From: Lachnospiraceae bacterium
GTDB taxonomy: Bacteria > Bacillota > Clostridia > Lachnospirales > Lachnospiraceae
Direction: 5' to 3'
Length of the DNA stretch: 50,003 nt
Assembly (NCBI GenBank): GCA_028724245.1
Contig: JAQYDI010000093.1
Coordinates: 1-50,003 of the forward strand
The position numbers were made by a program, and so were the translations under genes. Within the stretch, counting starts at the first letter, position 1, and the number at the start of each line of letters is the position of its first letter. Positions 1 to 8,586 of the stretch are shown piece after piece. The notes beneath the pieces were generated by a model. The model saw only the letters and a program-made list of their open reading frames with translations. It searched no databases and was not told where the DNA came from.

Positions 1-1728
1 AAGTTCTGCAAACTGTCCCTGCTGACGCGGTGTCAGTGAAATAATTGCCGGAGGATTCATCTGCTGTGTCGTATATTCCTGATTTTTCAAATGCTTTATA
101 ATGGATTCATATAACACCTTTTCATGGGCCGCATGCTGATCGATAATCAGGAAGGTATCCTGATACTGAACGATCCAGTATGTATCAAAAATCTGCCCCG
201 CCAGTTTAATTTCAGACACAGTATCCACAGTCAGAAGCTTATCTTCAAACAGATTCTGCTGACGGACATCAACCGCTTCCGCTTCATACAGCGCCTTCTC
301 TTCCTTTATCTGTTTTTCCATCCGTCTGGTTTCAAAAGGCTCCGGCCCTCTTTCCTTTTTCGGATTCTTTTTTGCAGAAACAGAATCCGAAGACTTCTGA
401 TCCTCAGACACGGATCCCAGAGGTTTCTGACCCGCAAATACAGATTCTAAAGGCTTCTGCAAAACAGGTACAGGTTCCGCACTTTTCTGTCCTGCAGAAG
501 GAAATCCCCCGGCGCAGTCTTTTTCTCTGTCCACTGCCGGCACCGGTCCGGCTTCTTTCTGTACAGATGCATTCCCCGGCGCACGCACCTCTCGCTGTAC
601 AGGTGAATTCTCCGGTGCGCGCATTTCTCTCTGCTCAGCTGTTTTCTCCGGCGCATGCATTTCTCTCTGCTCAGCTGCTTTCTCCGGCACATGCATTTCT
701 TTTTTCTTCCCCGATTCTACTGTAAAATCGGGCGACAGTTCCCCCTGCGTCAGCGTCCTGCGGACAGCTGTTACAATTTCTTCATATAAAAATTCCTGAT
801 TGCGGAAACGCAGTTCCATTTTCGACGGATGCACATTAACATCCGTAAATTCCGGATCAATCGTAATGTTAAAAACCGTAAACGGGAATTTATGCTGCAT
901 CAGGAAATTCCGATATCCTTCTTCAATAGCTTTATTGACCAGATTGCTGCGGATATAACGCCCGTTGATAAAATAAATCTCACAGGCCCGCGTGCTTCGG
1001 GAAATCAGAGGTTTCCCGATATATCCGTCAATTCTGAAAAAAGAGCTTTCATAGGATATGGGAACCACTTCTCTGGTGATCTCCCTTCCATATACATGAT
1101 AAATAACATCTTTCAGATTATGATTTCCTGAAGTATGCAGACGGTTCTGTCCGTTCTGAATAAAACGGAAAGAAATATCCGGTCTCGATAACGCAATTTT
1201 TCCGATCATATCGAAAATATATCCGCCTTCCGTGGCAGGCGTTTTAAGAAATTTTCTCCGGGCAGGCGTATTGTAGAACAGGTCTCTCACAATAATCGTC
1301 GTTCCCTCCGGTGCCCCTGCTTCCTCCATGGTCAGTTCCTTCCCGCCTTCGATCACATAGCGGCTTCCCACCAGACTGCTGTGGGTACGGGTAATCAACT
1401 CTACTCTGGATACTGCTGCCACACTGGAAAGCGCCTCTCCTCTGAATCCGAGACTGGATACTGTCAGCAGATCCGCTGCCTGAGAGATTTTACTGGTAGA
1501 ATGGCGGCGAAAAGCCTCCGGGATGTCTTCCGGACTGATTCCGCTTCCGTTATCGGTAATGCGGATCAGCGTTGTTCCTCCCTGTTTGATCTCCACTGTA
1601 ACAGCAGTGGCTCCTGCATCGACAGCATTTTCCATCAGTTCCTTCACCACAGAAACCGGCCGGTCAATGACTTCACCTGCCGCAATCTGGTTGATCGTAC
1701 TCTGATCCAGTAAATGTATTTTCCCCAT
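1..1728 (-). CDS. mutL: DNA mismatch repair protein MutL (C-terminus outside window)
   Basis: MutL couples MutS mismatch recognition to strand incision. The frame is open from the ATG at 1728 to the left edge (576 codons, no stop), so the C-terminus is missing. Visible parts are the GHKL ATPase N-terminus (QIAAGEVIDRP, ENAVDAGA, ITDNGSGI, GFRGEALSS), the DVNVHPSK segment near residue 300, a long low-complexity linker built of two tandem repeat families, and the endonuclease motif DQHAAHEKVLYE. That motif marks the nicking type of MutL found in bacteria lacking MutH. It starts 16 bp after the mutS stop, so the two are almost certainly co-transcribed. The linker repeats are unusual; the rest is ordinary. 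Confidence 0.97.
   Translation of the reverse strand, partial: MGKIHLLDQSTINQIAAGEVIDRPVSVVKELMENAVDAGATAVTVEIKQGGTTLIRITDNGSGISPEDIPEAFRRHSTSKISQAADLLTVSSLGFRGEALSSVAAVSRVELITRTHSSLVGSRYVIEGGKELTMEEAGAPEGTTIIVRDLFYNTPARRKFLKTPATEGGYIFDMIGKIALSRPDISFRFIQNGQNRLHTSGNHNLKDVIYHVYGREITREVVPISYESSFFRIDGYIGKPLISRSTRACEIYFINGRYIRSNLVNKAIEEGYRNFLMQHKFPFTVFNITIDPEFTDVNVHPSKMELRFRNQEFLYEEIVTAVRRTLTQGELSPDFTVESGKKKEMHVPEKAAEQREMHAPEKTAEQREMRAPENSPVQREVRAPGNASVQKEAGPVPAVDREKDCAGGFPSAGQKSAEPVPVLQKPLESVFAGQKPLGSVSEDQKSSDSVSAKKNPKKERGPEPFETRRMEKQIKEEKALYEAEAVDVRQQNLFEDKLLTVDTVSEIKLAGQIFDTYWIVQYQDTFLIIDQHAAHEKVLYESIIKHLKNQEYTTQQMNPPAIISLTPRQQGQFAEL
376..495 (-). repeat. Four 30-bp in-frame repeats in the mutL linker
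   Basis: A second repeat family follows 57 bp after the first: AGQKSAEPVP, VLQKPLESVF, AGQKPLGSVS and EDQKSSDSVS. Units are 10 residues (30 bp) and more diverged than the 36-bp set. Confidence 0.85.
553..696 (-). repeat. Four 36-bp in-frame repeats in the mutL linker
   Basis: Four consecutive 12-residue units are seen: MHVPEKAAEQRE, MHAPEKTAEQRE, MRAPENSPVQRE and VRAPGNASVQKE. Each is exactly 36 bp, so change in copy number would keep the frame and only alter linker length. Confidence 0.9.
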
Positions 1729-1744
1729 CTTATTTCACCATCAA

Positions 1745-4393
1745 TTATACCCTGTTTTTCAATTTTGACTGCAGCTGGTACAGCAGGTTTAATGCATCAA
1801 TAGGGGTCATATGACCCAGATCTGCTTCCATAACTTCCCGGATGATATCGTCTTCCTGGACGGTATCAAACAGCGTCAGCTGAGCCATGTCCACTTCATC
1901 CGGCTTTTTTACACAGACTCTTGCGCTGTTGCCTGATAAAATCGCCAGTTCCTTTGATTTTGCCGCAACATCTGCATCGGTTAAGGCTTCCACAATTTCT
2001 CTTGCACGGTTCAGAACCGGTTCCGGCACACCTGCCAGTCTGGCCACCTGAATACCATAGCTTTTATCTGCACCGCCTTTTACAATTTTTCTCAGAAAAA
2101 CGATGTCATTGCCGTTTTCCTTTACTGCAATGCAGTAATTATTCACACCGGCCAGCTTTCCTTCCAGTTCGGTCAGTTCATGATAGTGCGTTGCAAACAA
2201 TGTTTTTGCTCCAAGTGTTTTCGTATTGCTGATATATTCGATCACCGCCCAGGCAATGCTGAGGCCGTCAAATGTACTGGTTCCCCGTCCGATTTCATCA
2301 AGGATCAGCAGACTGTTTTTCGTTGCATTCCTCAGAATGTTGGCTACTTCCGTCATTTCCACCATAAAAGTACTCTGTCCACTGGCCAGGTCATCCGACG
2401 CCCCTACCCTGGTAAAAATACGATCGCAGATGCTGATATTGGCCGATGATGCCGGAACGAAGCAGCCGATCTGCGCCATAAGAACCAGCAGAGCAGCCTG
2501 ACGCATATAAGTGGATTTTCCCGCCATATTGGGACCTGTAATAATGGAGACTCTTTTATTTGTATTATTCAGATACACATCATTGGCCACAAACTGCCCG
2601 TCACGCATCATTTTCTCCACCACAGGATGGCGGCCGTCTTTTATATCAATTACACCTTTTATATTGATGGCCGGACGTACATAATCATTCCTTGAGCTGA
2701 CTGCTGCCAGTGAAGCCAGCACATCAATCTGAGCTACTGCTTTGGCTGTTTTCTGGATTCTGGCCACATCAGATGCAATTTTATCACGGATTTCACAAAA
2801 CAGGTCATATTCCAGACCGCAAAGCTTGTCCTCCGCCCCCAGAATCACTTCTTCCAGATGCTTTAATTCATCTGTCGTGTAACGCTCCGCATTGGTCAGA
2901 GTCTGCTTTCTCACATAATAATCCGGTACCAGGTTCTTAAAGGAATTGGTCACCTCCAGATAATAACCGAATACCTTATTAAATTTGATGCGAAGATTTT
3001 TGATTCCTGTTTTTTCCCGCTCTCTGCTTTCCAGCTCAGCCAGCCAGTTTTTTCCCTCCGTGCTGGCTTTTCGATACTGATCCGCCAGTTCGTGATAGCC
3101 GTCTTTAATGATTCCTCCTTCTCTGACAGTCAGAGGCGGCTCTTCTACAATGGAACGGTTGATCAGATCACAGATATCCTCCAGTGTATCCATCTCCTCC
3201 GTCAGTTTCATCAGAAGGCTGCACTGATAGTTTTTCATGATATTCCGGACAGGCGGAAGCATCTGAAGAGAGTTGCGGAAAGCGATCAGATCTCTGGGAT
3301 TGGCTGTTTTGGCCGCCATCCGGCTGATCAGACGCTCCAGATCATAAACCGGATTCAGATATTCCCTCAGTTCCTCCCGGTCAATCTGATTTTCATTCAT
3401 CTCCTCAAGGGCATCCTGACGGTCCAGAATTTCCTGACGGTCGATCAGCGGCTGTTCAATCCATGTACGCAGCATCCGGGCACCCATGGCGGTTTTTGTC
3501 TGATCCAGAACCCACAGAAGACTCCCTCTTTTATTTTTCTCTCTCAGTGTTTCTGTCAGTTCCAGATTTCTCCGGGTAGATGTATCCAGAATCATAAAAC
3601 GTCCTGTCCGATACGGTTTGATCCGTGTCAGCTGGGATACGGTGCTCATCTGCGTTTCATACAGATAAGTAAGCAGCGCACCTGCTGAAACAATACCGGT
3701 AGGATAATCCTGCAGGCCGAGACCGTCCAGCTGCTGTGCATGGAAATGGCTTTTCAGAATTCCGGTTACTTTGTCATCACTGAAATACACACTGTCCAGA
3801 GTAGAAACTGCTATATTCAGACGATTTCTCATATCTGCGAAATCAACCCCGCTCATTTCCATGGGCTCATTGCAGATCAGCTCCGAAGGCATGAATTTGT
3901 AAATCTCATCATTCAGAGCACGGATTGAACCAACCTCTGTAACATAAAAATCACCTGTACTGATATCTGCCGTGGCTATGCCAAAGGATTTTTCCAGATA
4001 TACAACGCACATCAGATAATTGTTGCGCCCTTCTTCCAGCGCCTGCGCACTGGTAATCGTTCCCGGCGTTACAACCTTGATCACTTCCCGCTTTACAAGA
4101 CCTTTTGCCAGTTTCGGGTCTTCCACCTGTTCCGCAATGGCTACTTTATACCCTTTCTGCACAAGCCGGCTCATATAGCCTTCATAAGCATGATATGGAA
4201 TCCCGCACATGGGCGCGCGTTCTTCCAGACCGCAGTCCTTTCCCGTCAGTGTAAGCTCCAGCTCACGGGATACAGTAACTGCATCATCAAAAAACATCTC
4301 ATAAAAATCGCCTAATCTATAAAAAAGGATACAATCCTTATACTGTTCCTTCGTAGCAAGATAATGCTGCATCATTGGTGATAACTGTCCCAA
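1745..4393 (-). CDS. mutS: DNA mismatch repair protein MutS
   Basis: MutS recognises mismatches and small loops and recruits MutL. The 882-residue product has the usual length and order: N-terminal mismatch domain, connector, clamp/lever, and ABC-type ATPase with Walker A (GPNMAGKST), Walker B (LLILDEIGRGTST) and the FATHYHEL region. The first codon is TTG, preceded by GGGGAG with a five-base gap, which fits better than the two ATG codons a few residues inside. It is the first gene of a mutS-mutL operon with its own promoter at 4432-4460. Nothing is odd apart from the TTG start. Confidence 0.97.
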   Translation of the reverse strand: MGQLSPMMQHYLATKEQYKDCILFYRLGDFYEMFFDDAVTVSRELELTLTGKDCGLEERAPMCGIPYHAYEGYMSRLVQKGYKVAIAEQVEDPKLAKGLVKREVIKVVTPGTITSAQALEEGRNNYLMCVVYLEKSFGIATADISTGDFYVTEVGSIRALNDEIYKFMPSELICNEPMEMSGVDFADMRNRLNIAVSTLDSVYFSDDKVTGILKSHFHAQQLDGLGLQDYPTGIVSAGALLTYLYETQMSTVSQLTRIKPYRTGRFMILDTSTRRNLELTETLREKNKRGSLLWVLDQTKTAMGARMLRTWIEQPLIDRQEILDRQDALEEMNENQIDREELREYLNPVYDLERLISRMAAKTANPRDLIAFRNSLQMLPPVRNIMKNYQCSLLMKLTEEMDTLEDICDLINRSIVEEPPLTVREGGIIKDGYHELADQYRKASTEGKNWLAELESREREKTGIKNLRIKFNKVFGYYLEVTNSFKNLVPDYYVRKQTLTNAERYTTDELKHLEEVILGAEDKLCGLEYDLFCEIRDKIASDVARIQKTAKAVAQIDVLASLAAVSSRNDYVRPAINIKGVIDIKDGRHPVVEKMMRDGQFVANDVYLNNTNKRVSIITGPNMAGKSTYMRQAALLVLMAQIGCFVPASSANISICDRIFTRVGASDDLASGQSTFMVEMTEVANILRNATKNSLLILDEIGRGTSTFDGLSIAWAVIEYISNTKTLGAKTLFATHYHELTELEGKLAGVNNYCIAVKENGNDIVFLRKIVKGGADKSYGIQVARLAGVPEPVLNRAREIVEALTDADVAAKSKELAILSGNSARVCVKKPDEVDMAQLTLFDTVQEDDIIREVMEADLGHMTPIDALNLLYQLQSKLKNRV

Positions 4394-4431
4394 TTTTTCT
4401 CCCCATTCCTATCGCAAATTTTTCGAATTAC

Positions 4432-4460
4432 ATTATACGACCAAAATATGTAATTGTCCA
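4432..4460 (-). promoter_or_regulatory. Probable mutS promoter
   Basis: On the minus strand TGGACA and TATAAT are separated by 17 bp, about 40 bp upstream of the mutS start. Confidence 0.6.
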
Positions 4461-4466
4461 GAGATT

Positions 4467-4498
4467 CAAAAAGACGGCCGAAACCTGTCAGCCGCCTT
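4467..4498 (-). terminator. Intrinsic terminator after lysA
   Basis: On the minus strand AAGGCGGC pairs with GCCGTCTT (one mismatch) around a 12-nt loop, followed by a run of T. It lies downstream of the lysA stop. Confidence 0.65.
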
Positions 4499-4503
4499 AT
4501 TTT

Positions 4504-4549
4504 ATGATACCAGGGGCAAAAGGATCTGACCCCCTGCCCCTGGTATCAT
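4504..4549. repeat. 46-bp near-palindrome in the lysA-mutS gap
   Basis: ATGATACCAGGGGCA and its exact complement TGCCCCTGGTATCAT form a 15-bp perfect stem with a 16-nt loop. Another terminator hairpin lies right beside it, so it may be a dispersed repeat unit or a second, backup stem rather than a gene-specific signal. Confidence 0.5.
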
Positions 4550-4579
4550 TTTATATCAGAGTTATGATTCTGATACAAC

Positions 4580-5845
4580 TTATACCAGATTTTTAATAAT
4601 ATCGCAGAAATCAAATGTTGCAAAGTAATCCTTTGCAGTCTCTGCACGACGAATCATCTGATAGCTTCCGTCCTCTTTCAGAAGAATTTCCGCAGAACGA
4701 AGCTTGCCGTTGTACTGATAGCCCATGGAGAATCCATGAGCGCCGGCATCATGGATCACCAGATAGTCACCCATATCAATTTTGGGAAGCATCCGGTCAA
4801 CTGCAAACTTGTCATTATTTTCACAGAGCGAACCAGTTACATCGTATTTATGATCGCAGGGAGCATCTTCCTTGCCCAGCACCGTAATGTGATGATAAGA
4901 ACCGTACATGGCCGGACGCATCAGGTTTGCCGCACAGGCATCGCAGCCGATATATTCTTTATAAATATGTTTCTCATGAATTGCCTGTGTGACAAGGCAG
5001 CCGTAAGGTCCCATCATGAAACGTCCCATCTCTGTATAAATTGCAATATCATCCATGCCTTCAGGGGCAAGAATTTCTTCATAAACCTTTCTTACACCTT
5101 CACCGATTGCCATAATATCATTGGGTTCCTTATCCGGTGTATAAGGGATTCCCACACCACCGGAAAGATTGATAAAACGGATATCTGCTCCGGTTTCTTT
5201 TTTCAGCTTCACTGCCAGACGGAATAATACGCCGGCCAGTTCCGGATAATATTCATTGGTTACGGTATTGCTGGCCAGAAAAGCATGGATACCGAATTTT
5301 TTCGCACCCTTTGCTTTCAGGATTTTAAATGCTTCCACGATCTGTTCTTCCGTCATACCGTATTTAGCATCTCCGGGATTATCCATAATACCATTGCTCA
5401 TCTGGAAAACGCCGCCGGGATTAAAACGGCAGCAGATGGTTTCGGGAATGGAACCTGTGGTTTCTTCCAGATAATCAATCATGGTAAAATCATCCAGATT
5501 GATGATGGCATTGACCTCTCTGGCATAACGAAATTCCTCCGCAGGTGTTGCATTGGATGAAAACATGATTTCATCACCGGAAAAGCCCAGTTCTTTCGCC
5601 AGCATTAACTCTGTCATGGAAGAACAGTCGCAGCCGCAGCCATATTCCTGCAGAATCTTGATCAGAAAAGGATTGGGATTGGCTTTTACCGCAAAATATT
5701 CCCTGAATCCTTTGTTCCATGAAAATGCTTCATTAACACGTTTTGCATTTTCGCGGATCCCCTTCTCATCATATAAATGGAAGGGGGTAGGATACTGCGC
5801 TGCAATATCCTTAACCTGTTCGAGTGTTACAAATGTTTTTTTCAT
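4580..5845 (-). CDS. lysA: Diaminopimelate decarboxylase
   Basis: Fold-type III PLP enzyme converting meso-diaminopimelate to lysine and CO2, the last step of lysine synthesis. The 421-residue protein has the PLP lysine in YFAVKANPNP (K54), a glycine-rich phosphate-binding loop (NLSGGVGIPY), and the C-terminal GSLCENNDKFA segment supplying the active-site cysteine across the dimer. The ATG at 5845 is preceded by GGAG with a nine-base gap. It stands alone between the aminotransferase and its own terminator. A related carboxynorspermidine decarboxylase is possible by fold, but the motifs fit LysA better, and asd lies 8 kb away. Confidence 0.88.
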   Translation of the reverse strand: MKKTFVTLEQVKDIAAQYPTPFHLYDEKGIRENAKRVNEAFSWNKGFREYFAVKANPNPFLIKILQEYGCGCDCSSMTELMLAKELGFSGDEIMFSSNATPAEEFRYAREVNAIINLDDFTMIDYLEETTGSIPETICCRFNPGGVFQMSNGIMDNPGDAKYGMTEEQIVEAFKILKAKGAKKFGIHAFLASNTVTNEYYPELAGVLFRLAVKLKKETGADIRFINLSGGVGIPYTPDKEPNDIMAIGEGVRKVYEEILAPEGMDDIAIYTEMGRFMMGPYGCLVTQAIHEKHIYKEYIGCDACAANLMRPAMYGSYHHITVLGKEDAPCDHKYDVTGSLCENNDKFAVDRMLPKIDMGDYLVIHDAGAHGFSMGYQYNGKLRSAEILLKEDGSYQMIRRAETAKDYFATFDFCDIIKNLV

Positions 5846-5900
5846 CAGTCGTTTCTCCAGCCTTTAGTAATTATGTTGTTTATGTTATCAGGATCAGTTT

Positions 5901-7196
5901 TTACTGCTTTTCTGCAAGGAACTTGTCAACGCTGACCAGTTTGACACAGAGTGCAAACAGCTTTGCAGCTTCCACCAGTTCATCCATGGGAGGATAGCTG
6001 GGAGCAATACGAATATTACTGTCTTTCGGATCCCTGCCATAAGGATAGGTTGCACCGGCACCGGTCAGGATTACTCCTGCTTCCTTTGCCTTTGCAACAA
6101 TTGCCTTTGCACATCCGTCAAGCGCTTCAAAGGAAATAAAATATCCGCCTCTGGGGCTGATCCAGCTTCCGATCTCCAGACCGCCCAGCTCCTGCTCCAG
6201 AATCTGCAGCACCGCCTGGAACTTGGGACGCAGAATATCAGCATGTTTTCTCATGTGAGCCTGTACACCTTCCGCATCTTTTAAGAACTTCACATGTCTC
6301 AGCTGATTGATCTTATCGTAACTGATTGTCTGCTTTGTCAGCTGTTTTTTAATAAAATCAAGGTTGTTTTTAGAAGTTGCCAGAGCTGCAATGCCCGCAC
6401 CGGAAAACGTAATCTTGGATGTTGAGAAAAATTCATATACCATATCAGGATTTCCGGCCTTTTCACACTCGGAAAGAATCTCCGGAATCTCCGGCTGTTC
6501 GTCATCATACAGATGATGAACACAATAAGCATTGTCCCAGAAAATACGGAAATCTTCTGCTGCAGGTTTCAAAGCTGCAAATCGCCTTACCACTTCATCA
6601 GAATAGACATATCCCTGAGGATTGGAATATTTAGGAACGCACCAGATACCCTTTACAGCAGGATCGTTATTGACATACTGCTCTACCATGTCCATATCAG
6701 GACCGTCTTCATGCATGGGAATCGTGATCATTTCAATTCCAAAAAATTCCGTAATCGCAAAATGTCTGTCATATCCGGGTGCCGGACACAGAAACTTCAC
6801 CTGATCAAGTCTGCACCAGGGAGTGCTCCCATTAACCCCATGGGTTATAGACCGTGAAATCGTATCATACATAATGGACAGACTTGCATTGCCGTAAATG
6901 ATCACATTCTCAGGCGAGGTATGAACAAGAGAAGCCATCAGTTCCTTGCAGTCATTCAGACCGTCAAGAACACCGTAGTTTCTGCAGTCATTCCCCTCGG
7001 AATCCAGCATATCGCTCGTTCCATTCAGGAAATCCATCATAGGCATGGATAAATCCAGCTGTTCCGATGAGGGCTTGCCTCTGGACATGTTCAGGTTCAG
7101 TTTCTTCTCCTTAACCTTTCTGTACTCTTCCTCCAATGCTTCCTTTTCCTTCAAAAGCTCATCCCGCGTCATATTCCGATAAGTCTTCAAGTTCAT
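5901..7196 (-). CDS. PLP-dependent class I/II aminotransferase
   Basis: A fold-type I aminotransferase of the MocR-type domain family often annotated as aspartate aminotransferase. Visible features: NMSRGKPSSEQLDLS near the N-terminus, the PLP lysine in STSKITFSGAG, WISPRGGYF, and the C-terminal substrate arginine region NIRIAPSYPP. I chose the ATG at 7196 (start MNLKTYRNMT, 431 residues) because AAGGGAG lies just before it and homologues begin there; an in-frame start at 7262 would add 22 residues with no family resemblance. It sits immediately upstream of lysA, which suggests amino-acid metabolism, but the amino donor cannot be read from sequence. Confidence 0.85.
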   Translation of the reverse strand: MNLKTYRNMTRDELLKEKEALEEEYRKVKEKKLNLNMSRGKPSSEQLDLSMPMMDFLNGTSDMLDSEGNDCRNYGVLDGLNDCKELMASLVHTSPENVIIYGNASLSIMYDTISRSITHGVNGSTPWCRLDQVKFLCPAPGYDRHFAITEFFGIEMITIPMHEDGPDMDMVEQYVNNDPAVKGIWCVPKYSNPQGYVYSDEVVRRFAALKPAAEDFRIFWDNAYCVHHLYDDEQPEIPEILSECEKAGNPDMVYEFFSTSKITFSGAGIAALATSKNNLDFIKKQLTKQTISYDKINQLRHVKFLKDAEGVQAHMRKHADILRPKFQAVLQILEQELGGLEIGSWISPRGGYFISFEALDGCAKAIVAKAKEAGVILTGAGATYPYGRDPKDSNIRIAPSYPPMDELVEAAKLFALCVKLVSVDKFLAEKQ

Positions 7197-7313
7197 TACT
7201 CCCTTCAAGTAAATTCTTATATTATTCCCTAAAATGTGCCCGCAAATCTCCATTACCGGCACATTATGACATTATACACAAATTCTGAAAATAATGCAAT
7301 ATACAAGAATTTA

Positions 7314-7874
7314 TCACACGAAACACTGAAACAGATAAATTTCCACCACGGCGCCGCAGCAAAGCAGTAAAGCGCCCCTGATTACCGTCAAAATATACTG
7401 TTTTGCAGAACCAAATCCTGACTTTTTTTTACAAAATGCCGGAATTATCGCCAGTAATATACAACTTTCCGGAAGCAGACAAAAGCTCAGGTTCAGAAGC
7501 TGCTGTTCCATCCCTCCTGAAGCAAAAACCAGAGCTGACTGAAAAGCCAGAGCCAGCAGTTCAGCCGCTGTCTGAATTCTCAGCAGAACGAGACCTCTGC
7601 TCAGTATACCTGCCAGCAGCAATACAAATGGAATCAGAACACGGATACATAAATAACTCACAAAATATCCGGAACACTGTCTGTTCATGATAACATTCAG
7701 CAAATTCACACCCCGGACTGCACAGCCATTCTCCGCATAAAACAGCGCAGTTTCATAAAAAACCCAATCCGGAAAAACAGAAACTGCCAGTCCGACTGCT
7801 GCCCCAAGCAGCACACCGGCTATCATCAGCCGGCACCAGACACGGTTTTCATTCTCAGCTCTTCCACTCAGCAT
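7314..7874 (-). CDS. SpoIIM-like stage II sporulation membrane protein
   Basis: A 186-residue polytopic membrane protein with about five hydrophobic segments and no catalytic motif. Length, topology and its place directly after a Nudix ADP-ribose hydrolase match SpoIIM loci in Firmicutes, where SpoIIM works with SpoIID and SpoIIP in septal peptidoglycan thinning during engulfment. The sequence itself is divergent and I could not identify a diagnostic motif, so the assignment leans on context. The ATG at 7874 has only a weak ribosome site. Confidence 0.55.
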   Translation of the reverse strand: MLSGRAENENRVWCRLMIAGVLLGAAVGLAVSVFPDWVFYETALFYAENGCAVRGVNLLNVIMNRQCSGYFVSYLCIRVLIPFVLLLAGILSRGLVLLRIQTAAELLALAFQSALVFASGGMEQQLLNLSFCLLPESCILLAIIPAFCKKKSGFGSAKQYILTVIRGALLLCCGAVVEIYLFQCFV

Positions 7875-7935
7875 ATCTGAATATCAATCCCATGTCAGAT
7901 CTCTTTATATTATATATGCGTATCTTTCACAGAAT

Positions 7936-8505
7936 TCATGCATCCCGTTTTTTATCACGGTCAAGCAGCAGACGGTACGCCAACAGACCGCATACTGTTT
8001 TGCTGTCAGTCAGAACGCCTTTATAAATCTGACTGATCAGATTATCCAGTTCCCATGCCTCCACATTCAAAAATTCCTGTTCGTCCAGATGCTGCTTCGT
8101 TTTTTTCAGTTTTCCAGCCACGTAAACAGAAACCTTTTCATTGGTAAAAGCCGGCATGGAATTCATATGAAGCAGAAAAGTGAAATCATCCGCATGATAT
8201 CCTGTTTCTTCCTCCAGTTCTCTGGCAGCACAGGACAGTCCCGGTTCACCTTCATAATCGAAAGCTCCCGCAGGAATTTCCAGCGTATAGCGATCCAGCG
8301 CATTACGGTACTGACGTACCATCAAAATACGCCCATCATCCAGAACAGGAATCACAGCAGCTCCCCCTTTATGGTGAAAATAATCCCATTGTACCAGTTT
8401 GCCATCAGGCATCTTCATATCATCACGGTATATCTCCATAACCGCCCCCTGATAAGCCAGCCTGCGGTTTACTCTCTGCAGGCGTTCCTGATCCTCTCGT
8501 TCCAT
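7936..8505 (-). CDS. Nudix hydrolase, ADP-ribose pyrophosphatase type
   Basis: Nudix enzymes of this subfamily split ADP-ribose into AMP and ribose-5-phosphate, clearing a reactive NAD by-product. The 189-residue protein carries the Nudix box AARELEEETGYHADD preceded by the PAGAFDYEGEPG loop, which has one extra residue between the glycine and the first glutamate compared with the textbook spacing. RBS AGGAGGG lies nine bases before the ATG. Followed by the SpoIIM-like gene, about 60 bp away. Confidence 0.88.
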   Translation of the reverse strand: MEREDQERLQRVNRRLAYQGAVMEIYRDDMKMPDGKLVQWDYFHHKGGAAVIPVLDDGRILMVRQYRNALDRYTLEIPAGAFDYEGEPGLSCAARELEEETGYHADDFTFLLHMNSMPAFTNEKVSVYVAGKLKKTKQHLDEQEFLNVEAWELDNLISQIYKGVLTDSKTVCGLLAYRLLLDRDKKRDA

Positions 8506-8546
8506 GGCTCTTCCCTCCTGTGAATAAAAAATTCTTTCATAGACTT

Positions 8547-8575
8547 AAAAAGACGGGCAAAAACAATTGCCCGTC
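8547..8575 (-). terminator. Intrinsic terminator after rny
   Basis: Minus-strand stem GACGGGCA/TGCCCGTC with an eight-base loop followed by TTTTT, 12 bp after the rny stop. Confidence 0.85.
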
Positions 8576-8586
8576 CCAATTATATT

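Noticed and set aside
372-725. Two open frames with repeats opposite each other inside mutL
   Set aside because: They are mirror readings of the linker minisatellites. The mutL frame itself is uninterrupted and carries all family motifs.
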